A stretch of DNA of 64,000 nucleotides from Calothrix parasitica NIES-267. Its GTDB lineage: Bacteria; Cyanobacteriota; Cyanobacteriia; Cyanobacteriales; Nostocaceae. Each line of letters opens with the position of its first letter. Position 1 is the first letter of the stretch. The position numbers were made by a program, and so were the translations under genes. The stretch spans positions 124,001 through 188,000 of the forward strand of contig NZ_AP018227.1 in the NCBI RefSeq assembly GCF_002368095.1, given 5' to 3'. Under the pieces are notes generated by a model that saw only the letters and a program-made list of their open reading frames with translations, was not told the DNA's origin and searched no databases. Below are positions 36,625 through 46,718 of the stretch, one piece after another.

Positions 36625-36674
36625 ATTAGCTATAATTATTTATATTGGTTTACCTATAATTTCTAATTGAGTAT

Positions 36675-37937
36675 TTAATTTTTACACCTAAGTTCTTCAT
36701 ATAAATTTGAATAACGACGTGCTTGAAGTTCTAAAGTAAATTTTCTTTCTGCTCGTTCCCGAGCGTAATAAGATAACTTGGAATTTCTCTCTTCGTTTTC
36801 CAATACCCAAAAAATTCCTCGGGTAAAATCATCAACTTCGTAAGGTTTAGCAAGATAACCACTTTGTTGATGGGAAACTATATCCTTTAAACCAGTCGCA
36901 TTAAACGCTACTACCGGAGTTCCACAAGCAAGAGATTCGGAAGCAGTTTGTCCAAAAGATTCTTGTAAGGAAGGTACGAGCATTACATCCGCAGCAGAAT
37001 AAACAGTAGCTAAAGAAGTATCATCATATAAATGTCCTAGATAATGAGTTTTGAATCCTAATTCGGGCGGATTTTCTGGTTGGGAAGCACCGAAAATAAC
37101 AACTTCTATATTCTCTTTACAGCCAGATTGACTTAATTTATGTAGTGCTGGTTGTAATAAATGAAAGCCTTTATTTCTATCACTGGTTGCTTCTATAGCT
37201 CCAAATAATATTAGCTTTTTATCTTGAGGTAAATTCAGGATTTCACGAGCAATTGATTGTTTAATCGGTCTATATTTTTGAATATTCAATCCATGGGGAA
37301 TTACTTCAACTCTGGAATTTTTAAATAATGAACTAGACTTGGCACATTCTGCTATCCAATCACTAGGAGCAATTAAAGTTAAATTATTTGAGTTGATTAA
37401 TTTTTGCCAAGCTTTGGCTTTACGCTTGTGTACCCAGCGAGATAAATCCCAATTATTACTACTATTTAATTGAGGACAATTACCGCAAGATTGGGTATAA
37501 CCCTGACAATCTTTAGCAACGTGACAACCTCCAGTAAACACCCACATATCGTGAAGCGTCCACATTAAAGGTTGCTTGAGTTTTGCAATAGATTCTATTT
37601 TTATAAAAGCTCCACTAATCCAATGTAAATTAATTATGTCTGGATTAATTGGGGAAATTTTAGAAACAACTCTATCCGGTAACCATTGACTAAAAAATGT
37701 GCTTTGGCTTCTCTGTTTGTAAAATTTCAAGGGTAAAGTTTCAAAGGTCAACTTTGTTTTAGCAATACCTTGAAATAATCGTATTTTTGGTGCAATAACT
37801 GATTTATCGCTACTTGATTTTTCTTGCACCAACATTTGTGAATCCAGTCCAATTTCTTGCAAACCTTTATGTAATCGATATGTAGCGCGAGCCGCTCCAC
37901 CACTTGTATCATGGGTACTTAAATGTAAAACTTTCAT
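36675..37937 (-). CDS. Glycosyltransferase family 4 (WcaC-like)
   Basis: A 420-residue GT4-type enzyme. The start MKVLHLSTHDTSGGAARATY has the GGAARA phosphate-binding loop of WcaC-like transferases, followed by WTLHDMWVFTGGCH and a cysteine cluster (CHVAKDC...CGNCPQL) typical of that subgroup. The donor half has LILFGAIEATSDRNKGFHLL and VPSLQESFGQTASESLACG. It is probably an EPS side-chain or backbone transferase; the sugar is not known. Confidence 0.92.
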   Translation of the reverse strand: MKVLHLSTHDTSGGAARATYRLHKGLQEIGLDSQMLVQEKSSSDKSVIAPKIRLFQGIAKTKLTFETLPLKFYKQRSQSTFFSQWLPDRVVSKISPINPDIINLHWISGAFIKIESIAKLKQPLMWTLHDMWVFTGGCHVAKDCQGYTQSCGNCPQLNSSNNWDLSRWVHKRKAKAWQKLINSNNLTLIAPSDWIAECAKSSSLFKNSRVEVIPHGLNIQKYRPIKQSIAREILNLPQDKKLILFGAIEATSDRNKGFHLLQPALHKLSQSGCKENIEVVIFGASQPENPPELGFKTHYLGHLYDDTSLATVYSAADVMLVPSLQESFGQTASESLACGTPVVAFNATGLKDIVSHQQSGYLAKPYEVDDFTRGIFWVLENEERNSKLSYYARERAERKFTLELQARRYSNLYEELRCKN

Positions 37938-38041
37938 TGATTTTAGGAAGTCGAGAGTAGGAAAAAATAAGAGTTTAATAACTGCAATACTTAATAGTAA
38001 GTTTTTGGTTTATTCGACGGCTGTTATCAGATATGACTGTT

Positions 38042-39286
38042 TTAAACTTGAGCTAAACTGAGCGATGCTTCTTTTCTCATTCTGTGGTATTCCATAGTTA
38101 AAGTTAGAGATGTGGTTAAATACATGAACCAATTCCAACTAGGAGTTAATAATCTAGCTTCAGAAATATTTACGATAATCAGTATGGCAATCATTTGCAT
38201 TGGTAAATAATCTTCTGGCTTTTTCGCTATGGAAACAACTCGATATAGAGACATAGAAAAGAAGCGAATAAAACCAATAGTAAAAATTAAGAAACCACCA
38301 AGCCCTAAATCGAGCATTATTTCCATAAAGCCATTATGGGAATTACTTGCCCATTCGTAAGTTAACCTGAGATTAGAAGCTAGTGGACTATTCCAAAATC
38401 CAGCATATCCATAGCCGTATAAAGGTCTTTCTAAAACTTTAGTTAATACCGGTTCCCACAAGTCAGTACGTCCGCTAAAAGTCAGGTCTTTCCCAGATGC
38501 GCCAACTATAGATTCTGCATTGCCAAAAATTAACACTGAACCGGTAACTAATAACATTAAAACAAAACTTATCATGATTATTTGTAATTTATAGTTATTG
38601 TTTGTGCTAAGTTTGTATAAAGGTAAAAGAGATATCATTGTTAAAAGAATCATCAAAGAAGTAGTAGAGCGCGAAAGAATAATTAGACATACAGACAATC
38701 CAAAGAAGCTCAATCTTAAATAGCGAAATCGAGATTCACTTAGAGCTAAATGTAGAAAAACTCCCGCGCTCCAAGCCATCATGTAACCTAATTCATTTTT
38801 ATGACCAAAAATACCGCTCCAAGAACCTGCTAATTCCGCTGCAATATGTTTTCCTGTAAAACCTGGTAGTAATGGAAAAATTATTGATAAAACTGCTGTT
38901 GTTCCTAATGCAAAGGCTATAAACCTAATTTGTTCTTTGAAGGTATAGCGCATCGCTAAGTAAATTGCTAACAGATAGATTCTAATTAAACCTCTTACTA
39001 GACCTAAGCTCGAACCCATATCTGCTGACCATAAAATAGAAAATAAAATCAATACTAATAAAAGTATTTGAAGTAAATTTTTGGAACTTACATATAAAAA
39101 ACCTTTCCAGTAGTAACTAATTAAAAAAAATAAGATTAAATATGATGAAGCATTTAATAATTTATCTACAGCTCCACCTCCTAAAGGAGTTGTTGATACT
39201 TCGATAGCAGGTTTAATTGCAAATGCTCCTACGGTAATTAAGATTAATATATGTGTGGAAATTTTTTCGATTCGTTGGAAATTCAA
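38042..39286 (-). CDS. O-antigen ligase/Wzy-type polymerase
   Basis: A 414-residue protein with about eleven transmembrane helices and a large periplasmic loop. Around GRTDLWEPVLTKVLERPLYG and SNSHNGFMEIMLDLG lie the conserved Arg and His of the WaaL/Wzy (O-antigen ligase) family. In this Wzx/Wzy-type cluster it most likely polymerises the repeat units at the periplasmic face. The start is TTG at 39286, supported by GAGGT six bases upstream; no ATG occurs in the first 90 codons. Confidence 0.9.
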   Translation of the reverse strand: MNFQRIEKISTHILILITVGAFAIKPAIEVSTTPLGGGAVDKLLNASSYLILFFLISYYWKGFLYVSSKNLLQILLLVLILFSILWSADMGSSLGLVRGLIRIYLLAIYLAMRYTFKEQIRFIAFALGTTAVLSIIFPLLPGFTGKHIAAELAGSWSGIFGHKNELGYMMAWSAGVFLHLALSESRFRYLRLSFFGLSVCLIILSRSTTSLMILLTMISLLPLYKLSTNNNYKLQIIMISFVLMLLVTGSVLIFGNAESIVGASGKDLTFSGRTDLWEPVLTKVLERPLYGYGYAGFWNSPLASNLRLTYEWASNSHNGFMEIMLDLGLGGFLIFTIGFIRFFSMSLYRVVSIAKKPEDYLPMQMIAILIIVNISEARLLTPSWNWFMYLTTSLTLTMEYHRMRKEASLSLAQV

Positions 39287-39306
39287 GTTATTACCTCAAA
39301 GAGTTA

Positions 39307-40248
39307 TTAGCGTGCGATTAATTTTTTCTCTTGCAGCATTTTCTTAAGATTTTGTTTGAAAATATCTAGTCTGGTTGCTCGATAGACTGTATTTTGAATA
39401 AATTTATCTGCTTCTAAATTTCGTACTGTAAAAGGTGGATGTTTTAGAGGAAATTTCATCTCCTCCGTGGGAAGATTGATAAATGAATAATCCTCGGAAG
39501 TATTAAAGTTTGTTGAATCTTCACCAACACCAACGTTGCTGATTAAATTAACGTTGGGAATAATATTTAATCCCCCTTGCATCCAGCAACTAAATGTCCA
39601 CTGATAATCCCAGGTAATTCCGGTAGGGTTTTCGTAAATCAAATCAAATATATTTTGCCAGTAGTTGACTGCTTTAGAATCAAGAAGAATGTCATTTAGA
39701 ATATTTGATTCTTTGACTTCTGGCCATAATTTAATCTGTAAATCATAGTTTTTCCAAGCTCTTCTCCAACTTGCCCATCCCCAACAGTGACTGTAAGATG
39801 AAAAATAATAACTATAGTTGGTACGATTTTTTCCTAACTGAGCATTTTGAGCCGCGATTGAAGTAATTCGACTATCGTATCTGTATTTTTCTAGTAATTC
39901 TTCACAGAATTTAAAAAATGTTGGGTGAGGAATACAATCATCTTCTAAAATAATTGTTTCTTCTACATTATCAAAAGCCCAATCTAAACCGCTAGAAACT
40001 CTTTTCGCACATCCTAAATTTATATCAGAGTAGTTTTTAATAACTTGGCAATCCCAATCTACTTTATCGATAATTGCTCTGGTGGCAGCACATTTTTCTG
40101 CTTCACCTTCGCGGTCAGTTCGAGGCCCATCGGCGATTACTAACAGCTTTTTGGGTTTGACTTTTCTAATAGTTTCAAAAACTTTTTCTGTGGTATCCGG
40201 ACGTTTAAATATAATAAAAGTAATTGGAGTTTCAAACTGTTTATTCAT
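39307..40248 (-). CDS. Glycosyltransferase (GT2-like, hemolytic-protein-HlpA-type)
   Basis: A 313-residue GT-A fold enzyme. It opens with PITFIIFKRPDTTEKVFETI and has LLVIADGPRTDREGE and TIILEDDCIPHPTFFKFCEE (the EDD metal site), followed by HCWGWASWRRAWKNYD. The FxRPxxTxxVF start and the EDDCxP motif mark a distinct bacterial group often annotated as glycosyltransferase or HlpA-like. It is probably cytosolic and acts in repeat-unit assembly. Confidence 0.85.
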   Translation of the reverse strand: MNKQFETPITFIIFKRPDTTEKVFETIRKVKPKKLLVIADGPRTDREGEAEKCAATRAIIDKVDWDCQVIKNYSDINLGCAKRVSSGLDWAFDNVEETIILEDDCIPHPTFFKFCEELLEKYRYDSRITSIAAQNAQLGKNRTNYSYYFSSYSHCWGWASWRRAWKNYDLQIKLWPEVKESNILNDILLDSKAVNYWQNIFDLIYENPTGITWDYQWTFSCWMQGGLNIIPNVNLISNVGVGEDSTNFNTSEDYSFINLPTEEMKFPLKHPPFTVRNLEADKFIQNTVYRATRLDIFKQNLKKMLQEKKLIAR

Positions 40249-40395
40249 TATTATTTTTCCGTTATCTGTAAAATTATAGGTATTGTTCGATGCGTTTATA
40301 CTTTAACAGCTACTAGTCTACTAATTAGATAATGATAAATACAAAATTGATTTATCTCTATGTACTTTTCTGTAATAATCTAACTCGTTTTTCTA

Positions 40396-41724
40396 TTATT
40401 GGTATTTATAAAAAGGCAAGAAAGACTGCAATTGAATTTTGAATAATTTTCGCGTTCTTTTATCTACAGCATTACTAAAAAAAGCCGCTACCGCTTGAGA
40501 TGAAATTGTGGCGATCGCAGCCCCAAGTCCACCATATTCAGGTATTAGTAAAAAGTTGAGGATTACATTTAGAATTGCTCCTAATAAAGTTTTACCTAAA
40601 GATACATGGTTAAGTCCTTCTGCAATAAACCATGGTAAAGTTGCTACACCCATAAATACGAACAAAGAAGCCCAAATATGCACGGCTAATATCTTAGCAG
40701 CTTCGATATATTCCTCACGAAACATTATCAAGATGACATTTGTTGAAAGGAAGGTCATGGGAATTGCAATTGCTAGAGATATATAGGTTAATAATCGCAG
40801 TAATTGCCCTATACGTTTATAATAATGATGCTCGGATTTCTCTTTTGCAGCATATATTGAAGGAGAAACAGAAGAGACAATCGCGGTGGGAATAAAGTAC
40901 CATAGCTCGGAGACTCTTACCGCTGCGGAATAGATTCCAACTTCAATATCTCCTTTCATTTGACCTAACATTATTTGGTCAATTTTCATAAAAATCAGAA
41001 TTGCAAATCCTGAAAAAATAAGAGGAAAACTTTCTCTAAGTAGATTTTTTGCAGTTGTAAAACTCCACTTCCACTTCCAGATTTTAGAAAAACCTTTAAC
41101 TTGATAAATCCCAATTAAACCAATTCCACCAATAACAATTTCTGCTAAAGTTGCCCAAGCGAATGTGATTAACGGTGCTTCATTTAAAATCAATCCTACT
41201 TTTAGTAAAGTACTTAGTAGATAAGCAATATTTTTCGCAATTACAGTATATTTTGACTGCACCTGAGATTGAAACCACAGGTCAATAGTATCAGCAGCTC
41301 GGAAAATACCCGTTAATGCTAATATTGCTATCAGCCATACAGTAAGTGGATTTTTTTCTCCTAATAATAATGCACATCCGACTGCTAATAAAACTGAAAC
41401 AATTCCACCTATAAGCTTTAAAGCAAAAGTGGTTCCTAAAATTTCTTGTTTATCGGAAGATTCTTTAACTAGTTGACGTATAACTACATCGTCTAAACCT
41501 AAAGTGAAAATAGGTGTAAATAAACTAATGAAAGCAAAAGCATAATTAAAAAGACCGTATTGCTCCGTTCCTAAATAACGTGCTACCCAAACACCAACCA
41601 GCAAACCCGCACCCATACGGAGAATTCGGTCTCCAAACAACCATCCTGTATTACTGAGAATTTTACGTAGTTTAGTATGAGATTTTAATTCTGATAGATT
41701 TTTAACTTTTAATTTTCTCAGCAT
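40396..41724 (-). CDS. Wzx-type polysaccharide flippase
   Basis: A 442-residue protein with about twelve transmembrane helices. It begins with LRKILSNTGWLFGDRILRMG, the conserved start of the PST/MVF flippase family, then ARYLGTEQYGLFNYAFAFIS. It would flip lipid-linked repeat units across the inner membrane to the Wzy polymerase. A HIP1 octamer (GCGATCGC) lies in the coding sequence near 40511. Confidence 0.93.
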   Translation of the reverse strand: MLRKLKVKNLSELKSHTKLRKILSNTGWLFGDRILRMGAGLLVGVWVARYLGTEQYGLFNYAFAFISLFTPIFTLGLDDVVIRQLVKESSDKQEILGTTFALKLIGGIVSVLLAVGCALLLGEKNPLTVWLIAILALTGIFRAADTIDLWFQSQVQSKYTVIAKNIAYLLSTLLKVGLILNEAPLITFAWATLAEIVIGGIGLIGIYQVKGFSKIWKWKWSFTTAKNLLRESFPLIFSGFAILIFMKIDQIMLGQMKGDIEVGIYSAAVRVSELWYFIPTAIVSSVSPSIYAAKEKSEHHYYKRIGQLLRLLTYISLAIAIPMTFLSTNVILIMFREEYIEAAKILAVHIWASLFVFMGVATLPWFIAEGLNHVSLGKTLLGAILNVILNFLLIPEYGGLGAAIATISSQAVAAFFSNAVDKRTRKLFKIQLQSFLPFYKYQ

Positions 41725-41726
41725 TT

Positions 41727-41791
41727 AGGGAACAGTGAACAGTGAACAGTTGAATCTGAATAACTAATAACTAATAACTAACAACTAACAA
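41727..41791. repeat. Heptanucleotide tandem repeats between EPS genes
   Basis: Three CAGTGAA-type units are followed by AATAACT/AACAACT-type units up to the stop of the next gene. This is the same STRR class as 1428-1533 and would lie inside the EPS transcript. Confidence 0.7.
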
Positions 41792-42724
41792 CTAAGATAT
41801 TTTTCTGCTTGTAAATAATTTACAGAAGTAAATGCTTAGTATAAATATTCCTTTGATTTTCCAATAGAGGTTATTTTCAAATAAGAATATAGTTCTCAAA
41901 TAAATAGAAAAATCTTTCTTTGTGGGACAAGAAATAGTTTTTAACTCTTGGAGTGATGTATAAGCTAAAAATAACGGTAAGCTAATGGAATTTTTTTGAC
42001 TAATATAATTTAAAAGCGTTGAACGTTTGAATAATCTTTTATATTCAAAGCTGGTATTTACATCTAAAGATTTATCATTGTAGAAATTATTATTTTTATG
42101 TATTCTATACATTACAGATGAACGAGACATGTAGAACTTTTTGGCTCCTACTACAGAAGAACCCCATATTAAACAATCATCTGCTCGAACTCGATAATCT
42201 TCCGTATATGGAATAGGCAAAATTTTTTGTAAGATTTCTCTACGCATTGATAATGTAGAAGTAATAGAACCAATCCATTCTCCAATACATAAAGTTTTAA
42301 TTACGGAATAACCTAAATCAACATCAAAGTTATATTCCTGAAATACCCCTTTAGCTACCCCAAATTTCTCGTAAGCACAAAATAAAAAATCACATTCCTG
42401 ATAGCGTTGATAAAACTTTAATGCATTCTCTAAATATTCGCTTTCGTATATATCATCTGCATCAAGGAAAAAAATAATATCTCCAGTTGCAGCTAAAAAT
42501 CCTTCATTAAAAGAAGATAGCTGTCCCTGATTTTTCTGCTTCAATACTGATTTAACATTTCTCCCCTTAGTAAACGTATTAATAACTTCTGCCGAATTAT
42601 CTGTAGACGCATCATCAACAATGATTATTTCATCAAAACTAACAGTTTGATTTAAAGCGCTATTAACAGCTTCCGGTAGAAAATTAGCATAATTATAATT
42701 ATTTATTAGACAAGTTGTTTTCAT
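41792..42724 (-). CDS. Glycosyltransferase family 2 (GT-A)
   Basis: A 310-residue GT2-type enzyme. It starts MKTTCLINNYNYANFLPEAV, with IIVDDASTDNSAEVINTF and IFFLDADDIYESEYLENALK (DAD metal site). ADDCLIWGSSVV lies further on, and a hydrophobic basic C-terminus may contact the membrane. Its start overlaps the end of the tyrosine kinase gene by 26 bp, so the two genes are translationally coupled. Confidence 0.9.
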   Translation of the reverse strand: MKTTCLINNYNYANFLPEAVNSALNQTVSFDEIIIVDDASTDNSAEVINTFTKGRNVKSVLKQKNQGQLSSFNEGFLAATGDIIFFLDADDIYESEYLENALKFYQRYQECDFLFCAYEKFGVAKGVFQEYNFDVDLGYSVIKTLCIGEWIGSITSTLSMRREILQKILPIPYTEDYRVRADDCLIWGSSVVGAKKFYMSRSSVMYRIHKNNNFYNDKSLDVNTSFEYKRLFKRSTLLNYISQKNSISLPLFLAYTSLQELKTISCPTKKDFSIYLRTIFLFENNLYWKIKGIFILSIYFCKLFTSRKIS

Positions 42725-44951
42725 TTTGTTCTTCGTTGTTTTTCATTTTGTTTAATATCGATTCTTTTACCGGTGAATTCTCGTTTATATTTGTAGCTGA
42801 ATCAATCGCTTCTTTGGTGTAATACAAATAACTTTTTGGTTCGCTCTTTAAATCCACTCCATTGATAACCATTCCTAAAACCTTCTGATTTGATTGAGTT
42901 AAATAATCCCTAGCTGCATTTGCACTATCCAAATCAAGAAGACCCGGACGTACAACCAGCAAAATACCATCGGTAAGCTCGTTCAATATTGCAGCATCAG
43001 CCGTTCCTACCACAGCAGGAGTATCAAATATCACGAAATCATATTTTGCAGTAAAATTATTGACTAACTTTGCCATTCGCTGAGAATCTATTAGAGCCAT
43101 GGGATTGGGAGGTAAAACTCCAGAACAAAGCACATCTAAATTAGGTGAAACTTCTTGTACTGCGGAATCAATATTAACTCTATCGATAATCACATTGCTT
43201 AGACCCAATGCATTGGTTAATCCCCAGGTATGATGCTGAATTGGATGACGCATATCTGCATCTACGAGTAATACCCGTTTTCCCACACTAGCCATCGCAA
43301 TGGCTAAGTTAGCTGCAACTTCCGATTTTCCTTCTCTAGTAACCGAACTTGTCACTACAATACTTTTGAGTTGAGCATCGGAACAAAGGAATTTCAAATT
43401 AGCTTGTAATATTTGATAAGCATTTCCGACAGGAAAGTAAGGTATGTCTCTCTCAATCAATTTCGGTAAACTTCTATTGGCTCCTGCAATAGAAGCTTGG
43501 GGTTTGTGGTGTTTACCTAACTCAGGAATCACACCGAGTAAAGTATATTTCAGGACTTCTTTAGCCTCTTTGACAGACTTAATTGAACGGTCTATTAAGT
43601 CTAGACCGAAGCCAGTTATTATCCCCAACAGTAAACCAGCAGCACCTCCACCAATAATAAATAGAAGTTTACGCGGTCCTTGAGGAGAGTCGGGTACTAA
43701 AGCTGCGGAAATAATACGTGCATTGGGAATCTTTTGATTTTCTGCAACGTTAATTTCTTGGTCTTTAGTTAACAGCGTTTGATATGTAGATTGCGCTGCT
43801 TTAAGTTTGCGCTCTAGTTCCCGTTGTTCCTGCTCTAATCCTGGTAGTAAATCGGCTCGTTGCTTATACACGTAATATTTATTTGTGAGGGTAGCAATTT
43901 GCTGCTGTAATCCATCCCGTTCTGCTTCAGCGCTGGTGATTTCTGCAATTAAACTTCGTCGCAATTCTCCTAACTGTAAATTTCCCTGTTGAAGTTGTTG
44001 CTGATTACCTGAGACTTGCGCTGTTGTTTGTTGGAGCAGACTTTTGAGAGCAGCAACTTTTGATTCCAAAGATTCGATAGTAGGATGTCCTGGTTGAAAA
44101 CGAGTTAGTTCCAGAGCTAATTTACTTTCTGCTTCCTGTAGCTGAGCAAGTAGTTCCTGTATCTCTTTTCTTTGACTCAAATCTGCCGATATCACTGCTT
44201 TTTGCGGTTCTACCTTAACCTGAGCGCGTAAATTTGCTAAACGTGCAATTACATGATTCTGCTGAGCTTGAACTTGAGAAATTTGTTCTTCCAACTTATT
44301 AATTGTTCCAACCGCTGCACCAGCTTCTTCTTCTAAAGCGATAATTCGATGCTTTTCTTTGAACAGTCGGAGTCTCTCTTCTTCTTTTCTTACTGATTCT
44401 TCAGCTTTTGGTATTTGTGCTGTCAGAAATTGACGTGCTGTTTTAGCCTCTTGTTGATTTGCTGCAATATTTTGCTCAATATAATTTTTGATAACTGTAT
44501 TAACAATTTTGGCTGCTTTTTCTGGATTTTGGTCGCTATATGAAATTAATAAAACATCGCTTCCTTTAATTCCTTCTACATTTAATCCACCAGCTAAAGC
44601 AGGAATTGGTAGAAGTTTACCCTCCTCATCTCTTAGATTCAACTCGCGAATTGTTGCTTGAATAACGGGATTCGATGTAACAATACGTGTTTGGGTATCT
44701 AAAGGATTATTGTTTTGAGTTAAAGCTTCCAAACGTCCCAAATCTTCAGATAATCCTGTCAGAGAAGAAGTACGATTGCTCTTAATCATTACGCTTCCCT
44801 CTGCTTTGTAAGTAGGTTCTAGAGACAATGCATATAATGTTGCTCCGGTAACTGTTAGTGCGAAAACTCCTAAAGCAGGTAACCAGCGACGTTTTATAAC
44901 TTGAAAATATCTTTGAATATCTATTTCTTCGATATTGCTTAAAGTATCCAT
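42699..44951 (-). CDS. Wzc-type polysaccharide co-polymerase and tyrosine autokinase
   Basis: A 750-residue inner membrane protein that sets EPS chain length and links polymerisation to export. The Wzz domain (about 1-430) has two membrane helices (near 25-45 and 428-448) around a coiled coil in the periplasm. The cytosolic BY-kinase has the Walker A-like SSVTREGKSEVAANLA, Walker A' VLLVDADMRHP and Walker B FVIFDTPAVVG. The C-terminal tail has a short Tyr cluster (SYLYYTK), smaller than in E. coli Wzc. The ATG at 44951 (MDTLSNIEEIDIQRYFQ) gives the family start; an upstream in-frame ATG at 44987 exists. It is the first gene of the EPS cluster. Confidence 0.93.
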   Translation of the reverse strand: MDTLSNIEEIDIQRYFQVIKRRWLPALGVFALTVTGATLYALSLEPTYKAEGSVMIKSNRTSSLTGLSEDLGRLEALTQNNNPLDTQTRIVTSNPVIQATIRELNLRDEEGKLLPIPALAGGLNVEGIKGSDVLLISYSDQNPEKAAKIVNTVIKNYIEQNIAANQQEAKTARQFLTAQIPKAEESVRKEEERLRLFKEKHRIIALEEEAGAAVGTINKLEEQISQVQAQQNHVIARLANLRAQVKVEPQKAVISADLSQRKEIQELLAQLQEAESKLALELTRFQPGHPTIESLESKVAALKSLLQQTTAQVSGNQQQLQQGNLQLGELRRSLIAEITSAEAERDGLQQQIATLTNKYYVYKQRADLLPGLEQEQRELERKLKAAQSTYQTLLTKDQEINVAENQKIPNARIISAALVPDSPQGPRKLLFIIGGGAAGLLLGIITGFGLDLIDRSIKSVKEAKEVLKYTLLGVIPELGKHHKPQASIAGANRSLPKLIERDIPYFPVGNAYQILQANLKFLCSDAQLKSIVVTSSVTREGKSEVAANLAIAMASVGKRVLLVDADMRHPIQHHTWGLTNALGLSNVIIDRVNIDSAVQEVSPNLDVLCSGVLPPNPMALIDSQRMAKLVNNFTAKYDFVIFDTPAVVGTADAAILNELTDGILLVVRPGLLDLDSANAARDYLTQSNQKVLGMVINGVDLKSEPKSYLYYTKEAIDSATNINENSPVKESILNKMKNNEEQNENNLSNK

Positions 44952-45202
44952 TGTTATATCCACAAAATATATAGAAAATGTTGACACTTTGTACAGTTGG
45001 CAGCATAAAATCAGCCATTTAGGATGTACAATGCAATAAAATCAGGCTAATTTAAATTGATACCAAGCCATTGAGATACTGTATTTTATCCCAAGGGAAA
45101 TAAACGGTTTTAAAGGCTGCGCGATACAAAGTATCTCAGTCAAACTTTAGAATAATTTATTTAATTTTGACTACAGACATTTCATCGGTCAATCAATTTT
45201 GC

Positions 45203-45244
45203 GGTAAAGTTGGGGGTGTCGGTTTCCGTCCCCCAAACTTTACC
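45203..45244. repeat. Long perfect-stem hairpin
   Basis: GGTAAAGTTGGGGG and CCCCCAAACTTTACC form a stem of about 14 pairs around TGTCGGTTTCCGT. The GTGTCGGTTTCCGTCCCC part is shared, inverted, with the pstS-pstC spacer (around 24795-24826). It is a dispersed repeat, possibly acting as a terminator or boundary. Confidence 0.6.
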
Positions 45245-46176
45245 AAGACGGACTTTGAATTGACGATTAGAGATTTAGTCTCTATCAGAAATTAGGAACA
45301 GTTAAACTATTCATAATCCTATCCAAAATCCGAAATACTAAATTTTAAACGGTCTCATTCAAACTGATTCTAAACTACTTGAAAATATTATCCCTGATAC
45401 GGACACATGAAAAATGGAGATGCTATTTTTTATCAATCTCAAACATTTTTGATGCTAACAGAATAATTAGCTAAGTGGCATTACTGAAAACAGCAAAAAA
45501 AAAGTTCCTGTATTTTGGTAGATATTATGCAAAAAGTAAAGTTAGATGAGTAACTATTAAATATGACTGGGTTAGCCAATCTTTTCAAACTTAAAAACAG
45601 TCAAACAAGTTTTTTTTCATTTACTAACATTCATAACTCATCTACTAGCTTGCACCTAAGATAGTAATTTATACAATCAGTAGCATAGCATTCAATAACT
45701 GTAAATAAACTTAGATAAAAACAACTTTATCTAAAATTAACAACCTCTTATACTCTACTTTATAATGTGTTAAATACTACTATATTGAATTTATAATTAC
45801 TAAAAAATGAAGGATTTAATAATTTATTTATGGGAGATAATTCGCTTCGTAAATGATACCTAATTGTGATACTAAATACCTTTGGATAATAAATATTAGA
45901 ATTAGAGTAATTTGAAAAATTTAAGCCGATAGATGTATTAGGGGGGATATTATTTAACTACAAAAATAGGAAATTATCAGGCACAGCGAAAAGCGTAGTA
46001 TTAGAGCAACGATTGAGGAGATATTTATAATCTATAAAAAGATAGTAATAATATATTTTTTTATTATCCTCCTATCATACTGTGTAGCTTACTCAATAAT
46101 AATTAAATAATTATAATTTTTGATTATCGAATACATATAGCAATTCTAAATGATTTGTAAGAAAATAATAAATAAT

Positions 46177-46286
46177 CTGGCGCTTTATTACCGCTACTAC
46201 ACAACCAAAGTCCGGCGACCTGGACTTTTGAGTAACCCGCTTCCACGAAGGGTTTTGCATGTGTAGTCACTACTTGTAGTTGCCAG
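46177..46286. ncRNA. Candidate structured RNA or palindromic element
   Basis: CTGGC at 46177-46181 pairs with GCCAG at 46282-46286. Inside, CTACTACACA pairs with TGTGTAGT, and two hairpins stand between: AGTCC(GGCGACCT)GGACT and AACCC(GCTTCCACGAA)GGGTT. A second copy of the pairing partner, TTGTAGT, lies closer to the end, so two exclusive folds are possible. No Rfam family is recognised. It could be an RNA switch, a small RNA, or a MITE. The strand is unknown, and either direction leads to a gene. Confidence 0.4.
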
Positions 46287-46718
46287 GTAAGAATAGAATT
46301 TTACTTTCAATTTAAATATTAAATCTACGTGTTTTCTCACATTCAAACTAGGGTTGCTGTAGTATTTTAATCTGTTAATAAATCGTTAAAGTTTGAATAA
46401 CCAGCAAGCTTGAACAATCTTAATAATAATACTATTTCAATACATTTGATTATTTTGCGTTTCCTATTTATTCCTTTCTTTTAGCATGCAGCTAATAACC
46501 TCACAATAACTACATCTACAGTCGTCAAATTTAATTCTTGAATAATTTAAACAAACATTAATCTAAAAAGGTTTATAACTTAATGTTGTTTTCGTAGCAT
46601 CTTAAAGTGAGGTAATAAAATCTACACTTCCTTATTTAATAATTCAGGAAAAACTCTGAAAAGATATTTTTTGAGTTATCAATGGATACTTTGAAAAATT
46701 AACTAGCAAACAATTATT

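Noticed and set aside
45563-45664. 33-codon frame starting MTGLANLFKLKNSQ in the long intergenic region
   Set aside because: It has no ribosome site, no conserved feature and AT-rich chance composition; weaker than the 44-codon frame at 46719.
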